Positions 17,199-24,098 of a stretch of DNA of 64,000 bases are shown here, one piece after another. The notes under the pieces were generated by a model, which saw nothing but the letters and a program-made list of their open reading frames with translations, did not search any database and was not told the origin of the DNA. The translations under genes were made by a program, and so were the position numbers. Each line of letters begins with the position of its first letter. The first letter of the stretch is position 1. The DNA is from Bacillus sp. S3 (lineage in GTDB: Bacteria > Bacillota > Bacilli > Bacillales > Cytobacillaceae). The stretch spans positions 2,539,501 to 2,603,500 of the forward strand of contig NZ_CP039727.1 in NCBI RefSeq assembly GCF_005154805.1. Direction: 5' to 3'.

Positions 17199-17663
17199 TT
17201 ATAGATTTTGTTCGCTGCGAATTTTTTTCAGTAAGGATTGACATCCATCGGTAATAAGATCATAGGTTTCCTGGAAATCGCCTGTGTACCATGGGTCTGG
17301 AACATCCTTTTTATGTTCCGTTAAATCAAGCAAACGAATGAATTTCGCATGATTTGCCTTTCCAGTAATCTCACCTATATTACGTAAATTGCTTTCATCC
17401 ATTCCTACAATATAATCAAACTGATCGAAGTCACTTTTTGTTAATTTTCGGCCGACTAGTCCTTCTGCTGAAATGTTATAGTTTTGTAAAATAGCAAGCG
17501 TCCCTTCATGCGGGGGCGAACCAATATGCCAAGAACTTGTTGCTGCAGAATCAACTTTAATTTTATCGGCCAAATTTTCATTCTTCAGTAGGTCCCGAAA
17601 TACAGCTTCTGCCATAGGGGAACGGCATATGTTGCCTAGGCAGACAAATAAAACATTGATCAT
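17199..17663 (-). CDS. Low-molecular-weight protein tyrosine phosphatase
   Basis: A 154-residue enzyme with the P-loop CLGNICRS (residues 8-15, C-x5-R-S) and the general-acid loop DVPDPWYTG. The family removes phosphate from protein tyrosine or arginine residues; in Bacillus the two members are YfkJ and YwlE, and the YfkJ type fits somewhat better. The start ATG 17663 follows a GAGGAGA-like site. A hairpin with arms ATCCCGCT/AGCGGGAT (17162-17189) lies just after the stop. Confidence 0.92.
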   Translation of the reverse strand: MINVLFVCLGNICRSPMAEAVFRDLLKNENLADKIKVDSAATSSWHIGSPPHEGTLAILQNYNISAEGLVGRKLTKSDFDQFDYIVGMDESNLRNIGEITGKANHAKFIRLLDLTEHKKDVPDPWYTGDFQETYDLITDGCQSLLKKIRSEQNL

Positions 17664-17832
17664 ATCATTTTCTCCTCTTATCCCTATTGTCTATTTAATG
17701 AAAAAGTCATTCCATCTTAATCATATATTAATAGTTATTTTAAAAGCAAAGGAACGCACTCATTGATTGGGCTTTGAATCAGAGTAATGCATAATGCCTT
17801 CTCATAATAAGGCCCTCCAGATGGAAGTCCTT

Positions 17833-17919
17833 TTATTTTGCATTAATTACAGCCATTATTAAAAGCAAAGCCAGATAATAAAACGTAGAAGTTGAGATAT
17901 TTCCAAAGGATGGAGCCAT
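17833..17919 (-). CDS. Small membrane peptide, 28 residues
   Basis: MAPSFGNISTSTFYYLALLL and then IMAVINAK: a polar head and one hydrophobic helix. AAAAGGAGAG lies just ahead of the ATG at a good distance, which is the main reason to call it. Such tiny peptides are frequent in sporulating Bacillus (YjcZ/SpoVM-like sizes), but no family match is claimed. Too short for usual gene callers. Confidence 0.55.
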   Translation of the reverse strand: MAPSFGNISTSTFYYLALLLIMAVINAK

Positions 17920-17962
17920 TGAACTCTCTCCTTTTTTTCATGATTAAAGTTTGAATTGTTGT

Positions 17963-17993
17963 AAAAAAAGAAAAGAAGGTGGACTCACCTTCC
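17963..17993 (-). terminator. Terminator for the 59-residue minus-strand gene
   Basis: GAAGGTG-gact-CACCTTC; read on the minus strand it is followed by TTTTCTTTTTTT. It lies 24 nt after the stop at 18017. Confidence 0.65.
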
Positions 17994-18016
17994 TAATATG
18001 ATTTGATTATTAAGTT

Positions 18017-18196
18017 TTAACTACGCTGAATTGTAGAGGTTGAGAAGTTTTTAACCATCTTTTGAAGGTTTCGATGACCCTCACTTAATTTAATCGTTTC
18101 ATCGATAATTTTTTGGAATCCTTCCAAATCTCTATCACTTGCATTTAATAAAGACTTCGGTAGACCTTCGACGATTTGTTGTAGGGTTAGCTCCAT
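18017..18196 (-). CDS. Small hypothetical protein, 59 residues
   Basis: The frame reads MELTLQQIVEGLPKSLLNAS, then DRDLEGFQKIIDETIKLSEG and a basic C-terminus. The amphipathic helical pattern looks like protein, and a good terminator follows the stop, but the ribosome site is poor (an AAAGGTGG lies 15 nt before the ATG). Not recognised. The plus-strand frame over the same region is its shadow. Confidence 0.45.
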   Translation of the reverse strand: MELTLQQIVEGLPKSLLNASDRDLEGFQKIIDETIKLSEGHRNLQKMVKNFSTSTIQRS

Positions 18197-18456
18197 ACTC
18201 AGGGATCATGACCACCTTTCAACTGATTCGTTTGACAGCTGTTCCGTTTTCTTTATTATTTTGTAGCGGGATGATTTTTTCCTGCCTGTACGGTATAAAA
18301 CTTATCTACATTAATCTCCATATTTTATAAAAAACCGTAAAAAACCTCCTTTTTCAGACAAATTAAGACGGTAAACCAAAATCCTATTCTCTTATTTGTA
18401 GAAAAATATTAAGTGAAAACACTTTATAAATGAAAATGAGTGATTTGTTGTTTCAG

Positions 18457-18600
18457 TTACCACCCGACATATGGTTTTACTTTCTCCATAAAAGTCTTAA
18501 CGATTTCTTCCTCTTTTCTTAGACTAAAACCTAAACGACTAATAACTCCCAAAATGCCTGGTCCGATAGCAATTTTTACATGGAAGATAGTGTAAACTTT
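18457..18600 (-). pseudogene. Remnant of a protein C-terminus
   Basis: About 47 codons read HVKIAIGPGILGVISRLGFS then LRKEEEIVKTFMEKVKPYVG W stop, with no start codon or ribosome site and an in-frame stop just upstream. The sequence is protein-like. Its family is not recognised; it is probably what remains after an arrangement that placed the arsenic locus next to it. Confidence 0.35.
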
Positions 18601-18625
18601 TTAAATACCACTGTCTAATTTTGAA

Positions 18626-18659
18626 AATACTTGCAATTTACAAGTATTCACTATATATT
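18626..18659 (+). promoter_or_regulatory. Operator/promoter 1 of the arsenic locus
   Basis: AATACTTG-N7-CAAGTATT is a perfect 8-bp palindrome (18626-18648). Inside it TTGCAA (18631-18636) and, 17 nt on, TATATT (18654-18659) make a promoter, so a repressor bound here would cover the -35 box. Nearly the same operator lies before arsO (19941-19957), and related ones at 19426-19438 and 21063-21075. Confidence 0.65.
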
Positions 18660-18699
18660 TAATAACAAGAAGAAGTTGGTAATGTTGGAGGGAGAATAT

Positions 18700-19200
18700 A
18701 TGGTCATGATTCGGGGAGCAGACAAAAAGGATTTAGAATCCATTTTGAATATATACAATCAAGGGATTGAAGACAGAATAGCCACTTTAGAAACTGAACC
18801 TAAAGATCTTCAGTACATGAAAGAGTGGTTTGAACAGCACAAAAGACGGTTTAAAGTTATAGTTGCTGAACTAGGAGGAAAAATTTTAGGATGGTCCTCA
18901 TTAAATCTTTACAATAACCGGTGTGCCTATGCAGGAGTTGCAGATTTATCAATATATATTGCTAGAGAGTACAGAGGGATGGGGATTGGGAGTTTGTTAT
19001 TAACCGAAATTGAGAACTTTGCAAAAGAAAATGATTTTCATAAAATAGTACTTTTTACATTTCCATTCAATAAGCTTGGCCAAGGGCTATATCTGAAGAA
19101 AGGGTATCGTGAGGTTGGAATATTTAAGAATCAGGGTATTCTAGATGGAAAGTATGTTGATGTTATGGCAATGGAGAAGTTAATCGTTCAATTTAAGTAA
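18700..19200 (+). CDS. GNAT acetyltransferase of the phosphinothricin/arsinothricin (ArsN) type
   Basis: A 166-residue GNAT enzyme with the PAT-type opening IRGADKKDLESILNIYNQGI and acetyl-CoA loop REYRGMGIGSLLL (about 86-98); the C-terminal KGYREVGIFKNQGILDGKYVDV is typical for the PAT group. PAT-like proteins acetylate phosphinothricin or methionine derivatives; ArsN members acetylate arsinothricin. ArsN is inferred from the neighbours and the shared operator, not from the sequence alone. ATG 18700 follows GGAGGGAG. Confidence 0.75.
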   Translation: MVMIRGADKKDLESILNIYNQGIEDRIATLETEPKDLQYMKEWFEQHKRRFKVIVAELGGKILGWSSLNLYNNRCAYAGVADLSIYIAREYRGMGIGSLLLTEIENFAKENDFHKIVLFTFPFNKLGQGLYLKKGYREVGIFKNQGILDGKYVDVMAMEKLIVQFK

Positions 19201-19215
19201 AGTTGGTGGTGATTT

Positions 19216-19374
19216 GTGACAGTAAATCATTCAGGTGTTCTATCTTCTGATTCTTTTGAACCTTACTTAAAGCTTGTCATTTTATCAAGGAAATATGATA
19301 TTGTGAAGGCAAATGAATTTATGACGCAGAACTTTTTTAAAGGAGATTTACTGATATACGGTAAGGAGACATAG
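19216..19374 (+). CDS. Hypothetical protein or fragment, 52 residues
   Basis: Sixteen bases after the GNAT stop a GTG follows GGTGGTG and opens a 52-codon frame containing GVLSSDSFEPYLKLVILSRK and a C-terminus FFKGDLLIYGKET. It could be a small protein of the arsenic locus or the tail of a lost gene; no family recognised. Confidence 0.4.
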   Translation: MTVNHSGVLSSDSFEPYLKLVILSRKYDIVKANEFMTQNFFKGDLLIYGKET

Positions 19375-19425
19375 TATAATTTTGACAAAGCAAATCAATA
19401 TTTAAAAACTAATTCAAAATAATAG

Positions 19426-19453
19426 TTGCATTTTGCAAATTATTTTATATAAT
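19426..19453 (+). promoter_or_regulatory. Operator/promoter 2 of the arsenic locus (regulator gene)
   Basis: TTGCATTTTGCAA (19426-19438) is a perfect palindrome that contains the -35 box TTGCAT; TATAAT follows at 19448-19453 with a 16-nt spacer. This predicts autoregulation of the MarR gene. The bases AATAGTTGCA...TGCAAAT are shared with the site at 21063-21075. Confidence 0.65.
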
Positions 19454-19474
19454 GAGAAAGAGAGGTGAGAAATA

Positions 19475-19924
19475 TTGGAAAATATTCGTGAATTATTTCA
19501 AGTAATGACACGGCGCTTTGGTCTTTTAAATAAAAATTGCTGCAGTGCAGGCGGTTGCGATATTTCCCTCATTCAAAGTCATATTCTTTATGAAATTGAC
19601 CACCAGCATAGACCTTCAATGCAGCAAATAGCAGACACATTAGGCACCGATATCACAACATTCAGCCGTCAGGTACAATCATTAGTGAAAATGAATTTGG
19701 TAAAAAAAACACCAGATCCAGATGATAGACGAATCAGTATTCTATCCCTAACAACAGAGGGTAAATTTATTGCAACGACGATTGACCAACAAATGAACGC
19801 TTTTCTAAATGAAGTTTTTTCTCATATGAACGAGTTTGAAAAAGAAACAGTCATTCGTTCCATTAAGTTGTTAAATAATGCGATGGCAAAATCTAGCGTA
19901 TGCTGTGGGACTATTTCGGGGTAA
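19475..19924 (+). CDS. MarR-family regulator with N- and C-terminal cysteine clusters
   Basis: A 149-residue winged-helix protein; the DNA-binding part is SMQQIADTLGTDITTFSRQVQSLVK with the wing DPDDRRISILSLT (about 50-95). Unusually it has Cys22, Cys23 and Cys28 (NCCSAGGCD) and Cys143-Cys144 at the C-terminus (SVCCG). Vicinal cysteines of this kind bind arsenicals in arsenic repressors, so it is probably the sensor of the locus. TTG 19475 is the likely start after AGAGAGGTGAG. Its own promoter contains the palindrome. Confidence 0.85.
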   Translation: MENIRELFQVMTRRFGLLNKNCCSAGGCDISLIQSHILYEIDHQHRPSMQQIADTLGTDITTFSRQVQSLVKMNLVKKTPDPDDRRISILSLTTEGKFIATTIDQQMNAFLNEVFSHMNEFEKETVIRSIKLLNNAMAKSSVCCGTISG

Positions 19925-19940
19925 TATCCCCAATTTTAAT

Positions 19941-19957
19941 ACTTGCAAATTACAAGT
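19941..19957 (+). promoter_or_regulatory. Operator 3 of the arsenic locus, before arsO
   Basis: ACTTG-CAAATTA-CAAGT, differing from the operator at 18629-18645 at one central base. It lies only 17 nt before the arsO ATG, so it is inside the leader rather than at a clear promoter. Confidence 0.6.
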
Positions 19958-19973
19958 AAAAGGGAGGGTTCGA

Positions 19974-21038
19974 ATGAATAAAGTATGGGATGCAATTGTG
20001 ATTGGCGGAGGGCAAGCTGGCCTTGCCTCTGGCTATCATTTGCGAAAGAGAGGTTTACAATATTTAATCTTGGAAGCAACAGAACAGTCTGTTGGATCTT
20101 GGCCTAAGTATTATGACAGTCTTAAATTGTTTTCTCCTGCAAAATTTTCATCATTACCGGGCATGAAATTTCCTGGAGATCCTGATAAATATCTATTAAG
20201 AGATGAGGTGGTTAGTTACTTAAAAGATTATACAAAACATTTTGATCTATCCATTATGACAGATCAACAGATAGTGTGTGTTGAGAAAAATAATAAAGAG
20301 TTTACAGTTCGTACAAAATCCGGGAAGGAGTTTCAATCAAAGACAATATTAAATGCTACCGGCTCCTTTCAAAGCCCATATAAGCCTTTAATAAGGGACC
20401 AGGAGGTATTTAAAGGACGTATCCTCCATTCTTCTGGGTACCAGAAGCCAGATACTTTTGTCAATCAAAGGATAGTCGTTGTGGGGCGTGGGAACTCTGC
20501 TGTTCAAATTGCCATTGAGCTTGCAGAAGTAAGTAAGACAACTTTAGCAGTTCGCCAGCCTGTTCATTTGATAAGACAAAGACTACTTGGGAGAGATATT
20601 CACTTTTGGCTTAAAGTAACGGGGATCGATACATTTCCATTTTGGAGATTCGGCAAAACCACACCGACTTCAAGACCTGTAATCGATTTCGGGAAATATT
20701 CGAAACAGCTTGCTCAAGGAACCCCCGATCAGCAGCCCATGTTCACTTCTTTTGATTCGGATGGCGTGATTTGGTCAGATGGAAGAAAAGAGAAGGTAGA
20801 TACCGTCATCTTTGCTACTGGATATCAAAACAATCTTATGAACTTAAAAGAAATAGGGGCTATTGATTCCAATGGGCAACCTTTTCATGTTGGAGGTGTA
20901 AGTACCTCAGTACAGGGACTTTATTATGTAGGTTTAGAAGGTCAACGGTCAATTTCTTCTGCAACTTTAAGAGGGGTCGGCTCTGATGCACAATTTGTGG
21001 TTCAAAAGTTAGTACGTTATTTGAAAGATAATTCATAA
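19974..21038 (+). CDS. arsO: ArsO-like NAD(P)H flavin monooxygenase
   Basis: A 354-residue two-dinucleotide-fold flavoprotein: FAD motif VIGGGQAGLASGYHLRKRG (about 7-25), then SWPKYYDSLKLFSPAKFSSL, and NADPH motif VVGRGNSAVQIAIELAE (about 165-181), ATG motif VDTVIFATGYQ. This opening is characteristic of the ArsO/CzcO-like group. ArsO is a putative monooxygenase of arsenic operons whose exact reaction is not settled. ATG 19974 follows GGGAGGG. It lies 50 nt after the MarR gene and 57 nt before the permease. Confidence 0.8.
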   Translation: MNKVWDAIVIGGGQAGLASGYHLRKRGLQYLILEATEQSVGSWPKYYDSLKLFSPAKFSSLPGMKFPGDPDKYLLRDEVVSYLKDYTKHFDLSIMTDQQIVCVEKNNKEFTVRTKSGKEFQSKTILNATGSFQSPYKPLIRDQEVFKGRILHSSGYQKPDTFVNQRIVVVGRGNSAVQIAIELAEVSKTTLAVRQPVHLIRQRLLGRDIHFWLKVTGIDTFPFWRFGKTTPTSRPVIDFGKYSKQLAQGTPDQQPMFTSFDSDGVIWSDGRKEKVDTVIFATGYQNNLMNLKEIGAIDSNGQPFHVGGVSTSVQGLYYVGLEGQRSISSATLRGVGSDAQFVVQKLVRYLKDNS

Positions 21039-21062
21039 AAAAGATAACAAAATAATCAATAG

Positions 21063-21075
21063 TTGCAAAATGCAA
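21063..21075 (+). promoter_or_regulatory. Operator 4 of the arsenic locus, before arsP
   Basis: TTGCAAAATGCAA, a perfect palindrome matching TTGCATTTTGCAA at 19426-19438 except for the central three bases; the flanks AATAG and AT also agree. Confidence 0.6.
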
Positions 21076-21095
21076 ATATTAAAGGGGATTTCATA

Positions 21096-21962
21096 ATGGT
21101 TGGGAAAATACTCCAGGATTTTATTTCAATTGCAATAGAGCTTACTGCTCTATTTATTGGAATTTCTTTTCTAGTCAGTTTACTGCAAGGGTTGATCCCT
21201 TATCAAAAGCTCAACAAATATTTATCTGGAAGGAACACGTTTATAGGAGTTACAGCAGCCATTGCATTCGCATTTATAACTCCATTCTGTTCTTGCTCCA
21301 CTATTCCAGTGGTAGTGAATTTGTTAAATAAAAAGGTTCGATTTGGCATCGTGATGGTATTTCTATTCGCTTCACCAGTTTTAGACCCAACCATCATCAC
21401 TCTGATGGCAACGATGTTAGGAGTAAAGGTTGCGATTGTATATACGCTCGTTACTTCAATCTTATCCATCATCATTGGATTACTATTAGAAAAACTGGGC
21501 TTTGAATCGGCTGTAAAGAGAGTGACAATGACTGGCTTTGATGAAAAGGAGATTAAATTCAGTTTCAAAGAAGCAATAAAAGAAACCATGAGCTTGATGA
21601 AAACAGTTTATCCATATCTTCTAATCGGAGCAGCTATAGGGTCAATTATTCATGAAGCAGTGCCTACTGATTGGATCATGACATACCTTGGTGACGACAA
21701 GTGGTGGTTAGTCCCAATTGCAGCTGTCATTGGAATTCCGTTGTATATCCGTATATCGACGATGATTCCATTATCCCAAATACTTATTGCAAAAGGGATG
21801 GCATTCCCACCAGTAATGGCCCTAATGATTGGTTCAACAGGAGCTAGTTTACCTGAAATTGCATTATTAAACTCAATATTTCAAAAAAGACTTGTTTCAG
21901 CATTTATTGTGTCTGTTGTTTTAATGGCTTCAATATCAGGGTTTCTCTTCTATTTAATTTAA
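21096..21962 (+). CDS. arsP: ArsP-like permease (DUF318 family)
   Basis: A 288-residue protein with eight or so membrane segments and the family signature ITPFCSCSTIPV (Cys65, Cys67), later GAAIGSIIHEAVP and STGASLPEIALL. ArsP exports trivalent organoarsenicals such as methylarsenite and roxarsone derivatives; the cysteine pair in a membrane segment is considered the substrate site. ATG 21096 follows AAAGGGGA. It follows arsO and precedes the twin-Cys peptide by 15 nt. Confidence 0.83.
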   Translation: MVGKILQDFISIAIELTALFIGISFLVSLLQGLIPYQKLNKYLSGRNTFIGVTAAIAFAFITPFCSCSTIPVVVNLLNKKVRFGIVMVFLFASPVLDPTIITLMATMLGVKVAIVYTLVTSILSIIIGLLLEKLGFESAVKRVTMTGFDEKEIKFSFKEAIKETMSLMKTVYPYLLIGAAIGSIIHEAVPTDWIMTYLGDDKWWLVPIAAVIGIPLYIRISTMIPLSQILIAKGMAFPPVMALMIGSTGASLPEIALLNSIFQKRLVSAFIVSVVLMASISGFLFYLI

Positions 21963-21977
21963 AGGAGGTGAGGAAGG

Positions 21978-22103
21978 ATGGCGTGGTTCAAAAAGAGCAA
22001 TGGAAAGTCGTGTTGTGATGTAAAAATAGAAGAAGTCAAAGAAGATAAAAACTCATGTTGTAATGGGAAAATTGAAGAAGTAAAAGAAAATAAAAAAGAA
22101 TAG
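21978..22103 (+). CDS. Twin-Cys repeat peptide of the arsenic locus, 41 residues
   Basis: The peptide begins MAWFKKSNGK and then carries two near-identical units, SCCDVKIEEVKEDKN and SCCNGKIEEVKENKK. Each has a vicinal Cys pair followed by a charged helix. An excellent AAAGGAGGTGAGGAAGG region precedes the ATG. It is co-directional with arsP, 15 nt downstream. A cytoplasmic thiol-rich carrier or scavenger for arsenicals is the natural inference; I know no named family. Too short for standard gene callers. Confidence 0.7.
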   Translation: MAWFKKSNGKSCCDVKIEEVKEDKNSCCNGKIEEVKENKKE

Positions 22104-22155
22104 ATTGTTACGTGTTAAATAATACAATTTAGAACATGAAGGAATTACAAGGAAA

Positions 22156-22298
22156 ATGCATGTGGGAGTTCATGTAACTAATTTAATGATATCCATTGAA
22201 TTCTACAAAAAGTTTTTGATGAAGGACCAATTAAAGTGAAATCGGATTATGCAAAGTTTTTACTGGATGACCCTGGATTGATTCGTTCAAATTGCTGA
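22156..22298 (+). pseudogene. Broken arsI (C-As lyase, VOC family) remnant
   Basis: After a ribosome site (AAGGAAA) the frame reads MHVGVHVTNLMISIEFYKKF, the start of an ArsI-type glyoxalase-fold lyase. It shifts frame and then reads DEGPIKVKSDYAKFLLDDPG L before stopping early. Both parts match adjacent segments of ArsI, so one small deletion plus loss of the C-terminal two thirds (with the cysteines and metal ligands) explains it. ArsI splits carbon-arsenic bonds of methylarsenite. Confidence 0.65.
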
Positions 22299-22344
22299 TT
22301 ATTTATCAAATATTTCTTAAAAAACAATATAGTTAGAGACGAAA

Positions 22345-22386
22345 AAAAGAACACTGTGAATATCAATCTGTTCTCAGTGTTCTTTT
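22345..22386. terminator. Bidirectional terminator after the arsenic locus
   Basis: Perfect 12-bp arms AAAAGAACACTG and CAGTGTTCTTTT. Confidence 0.75.
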
Positions 22387-22387
22387 A

Positions 22388-22437
22388 ACCGTCTATTGCA
22401 TGACAGGACATGTAGGAGCATGTTTGGTCCTTTTTAT
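22388..22437 (+). repeat. Remnant of a third type I toxin unit (terminator part)
   Basis: ACCGTCTATTG followed by GACATG..., CATGTTTGGTCC and a T run matches the toxin-mRNA terminator region of copies A (8540-8588) and B (50476-50521). No toxin frame lies upstream; the arsenic terminator joins directly. Confidence 0.45.
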
Positions 22438-22560
22438 TTTTTCGAAAAGCAACGAAATACTCGCTTTATTCATATATGTGATAAAAGTTGTTTTTCAGGT
22501 GATTATTTACAGCAAAATTAAGTGATCCCGCTAACGTCATTTCGTCTCTGAGGTCAACAG

Positions 22561-23889
22561 TTACCATCCTGCATACTGTTTTACCTTCTCCATGTTGATT
22601 TTTTGTTCCTTTAGGTCAGAAAATGCCTGGTCGAAAATCGAAACGGCTAAATCAATTTCTTCCTTTGAAATGGTGAGAGGAGGAGTGATTTCGATTACGT
22701 TGCTGTTTATACCAACATAAAAGACTAGCATTCCAAGCTCATAGCAGCGATAGCAGATTGCCGCGGTTTTTTCTGCTGCAGGGGTTTTGGATACACGATC
22801 TTCCACTAATTCTACTCCGATTGCCAATCCTTTCCCGCGGACATCGCCAATCCACTCATATTTATTCTTGAGCTGTTGTAATAAATCTTTAAAATACTCG
22901 CCATTTATCCGTGCGTTATCTATTAATCTCTCATCCTCGATAATATGTAGAGTTTCCAAGGAAGCGGTGGTACTGACGGGATTGCCGCTTGCTGTAAACA
23001 TATGAATGCCTGTTCCGACATCAAGGATTTCCTTTCTTGCGACAACTGCGCTGATTGGCAAGCCGCCGCCAAGGGATTTTCCAAGAACCACGGCATCAGG
23101 TACAATTCCGTAATGATCGAAGGAAAACCATTTTCCTGTCCTGCCTAAACCCACTTTGACCTCGTCAAAAATGAGGTGAATCCCATAACGCCTGCAGACC
23201 TCCTGAAGACGCGGTAAAAAATCGGCAGGAGGGACAAGGAGACCGCCATCGCTTTGGATACCCTCTACGATGATCCCCGCAGTTGTCTCAGGGGGACAAA
23301 TCGTTTTAAACACTTCCTGCTCCAGATATTGAATCAATTGTTCGGTTAAGTTTTCCGTCTCTCCAAAAGGAGGGCGGTAGGGATTTGGGTAGGGGATTTT
23401 TACCACATTGCCACTTCCGATAAACAGCGATTGGGCTGGATGGCCGGATAGGGAGAGTGAACCCATCGTTTGTCCATGATAGGACCCCATAAATGAAATC
23501 ATTCTAGGGCGATTTTTCTCAAGTGGTACTAATTTAGCGATACAATCATTGGCATCGGACCCAGAGTGGCCAAACCATACCTTTTTGGGAAAATCACCAG
23601 GTGTGATGTCAATTAGTTTTTCTGCCAGAGTGACCATGGTCGATTCCGGTGCAGAAAGCTGCGAGGTAAAGGATAAAGTTTCATATTGATTCTTAATCCT
23701 GTTGCTGACTCTTGGGTGTCCATACCCAATCCCGGCAACGGCCCAGCCGGCTGCTAAATCCAGGTATTCCTGTCCTGCCTGATCAATGATGCGGGTCCCT
23801 GTAGCTGATTTTACAGAAATCGGGTAAAAGCGAATTTTCAAGCTGTTGGCGATTACCTCATTTTCAGTATCAAAAAACGATTTTGTCAC
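22561..23889 (-). CDS. Class III PLP aminotransferase
   Basis: A 442-residue pyridoxal-phosphate enzyme of the omega-amino acid/GABA transaminase class: phosphate-binding HSGSDANDC, cofactor Asp in LIFDEVKVGLGRTG, and Schiff-base Lys in VLGKSLGGGLP. It probably removes an amino group from an omega-amino acid or amine. It lies downstream of the sigma-54 activator gene on the same strand, separated by a dispersed repeat, and opposite the catabolic operon at 26142, suggesting a step of the same pathway (compare PuuE). Confidence 0.85.
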   Translation of the reverse strand: MTKSFFDTENEVIANSLKIRFYPISVKSATGTRIIDQAGQEYLDLAAGWAVAGIGYGHPRVSNRIKNQYETLSFTSQLSAPESTMVTLAEKLIDITPGDFPKKVWFGHSGSDANDCIAKLVPLEKNRPRMISFMGSYHGQTMGSLSLSGHPAQSLFIGSGNVVKIPYPNPYRPPFGETENLTEQLIQYLEQEVFKTICPPETTAGIIVEGIQSDGGLLVPPADFLPRLQEVCRRYGIHLIFDEVKVGLGRTGKWFSFDHYGIVPDAVVLGKSLGGGLPISAVVARKEILDVGTGIHMFTASGNPVSTTASLETLHIIEDERLIDNARINGEYFKDLLQQLKNKYEWIGDVRGKGLAIGVELVEDRVSKTPAAEKTAAICYRCYELGMLVFYVGINSNVIEITPPLTISKEEIDLAVSIFDQAFSDLKEQKINMEKVKQYAGW

Positions 23890-23939
23890 ATTGTTTCCTC
23901 CTTTTCAACAGATAAGAAAGTATAAAATTTCGACTTTGA

Positions 23940-24095
23940 GAAATGTCTAGCTCCAGCGCCCTAGCGGCTAGTGTCCTTCGCTCTCCGCCCTACGATAAGT
24001 CAACATCGAATCGCCTCCGGCTCTTCGTGTTTCCTTTATCTCAGTTGGAGCGCTCCAGGCCATACGCCGCTGACCAGGGCGCTTGCGCTTTTCTT
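23940..24095. repeat. Bacillus-type dispersed repeat (bcr-like) element
   Basis: A GC-richer block beginning TGTCTAGCTCCAGCGCCC and ending AGGGCGCTTGCGCTTTTCTT. I recognise these two ends as those of a palindromic repeat scattered through many Bacillus/Geobacillus genomes. It can fold on itself and carries no gene; the short open frame across it is spurious. Confidence 0.65.
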
Positions 24096-24098
24096 ATT

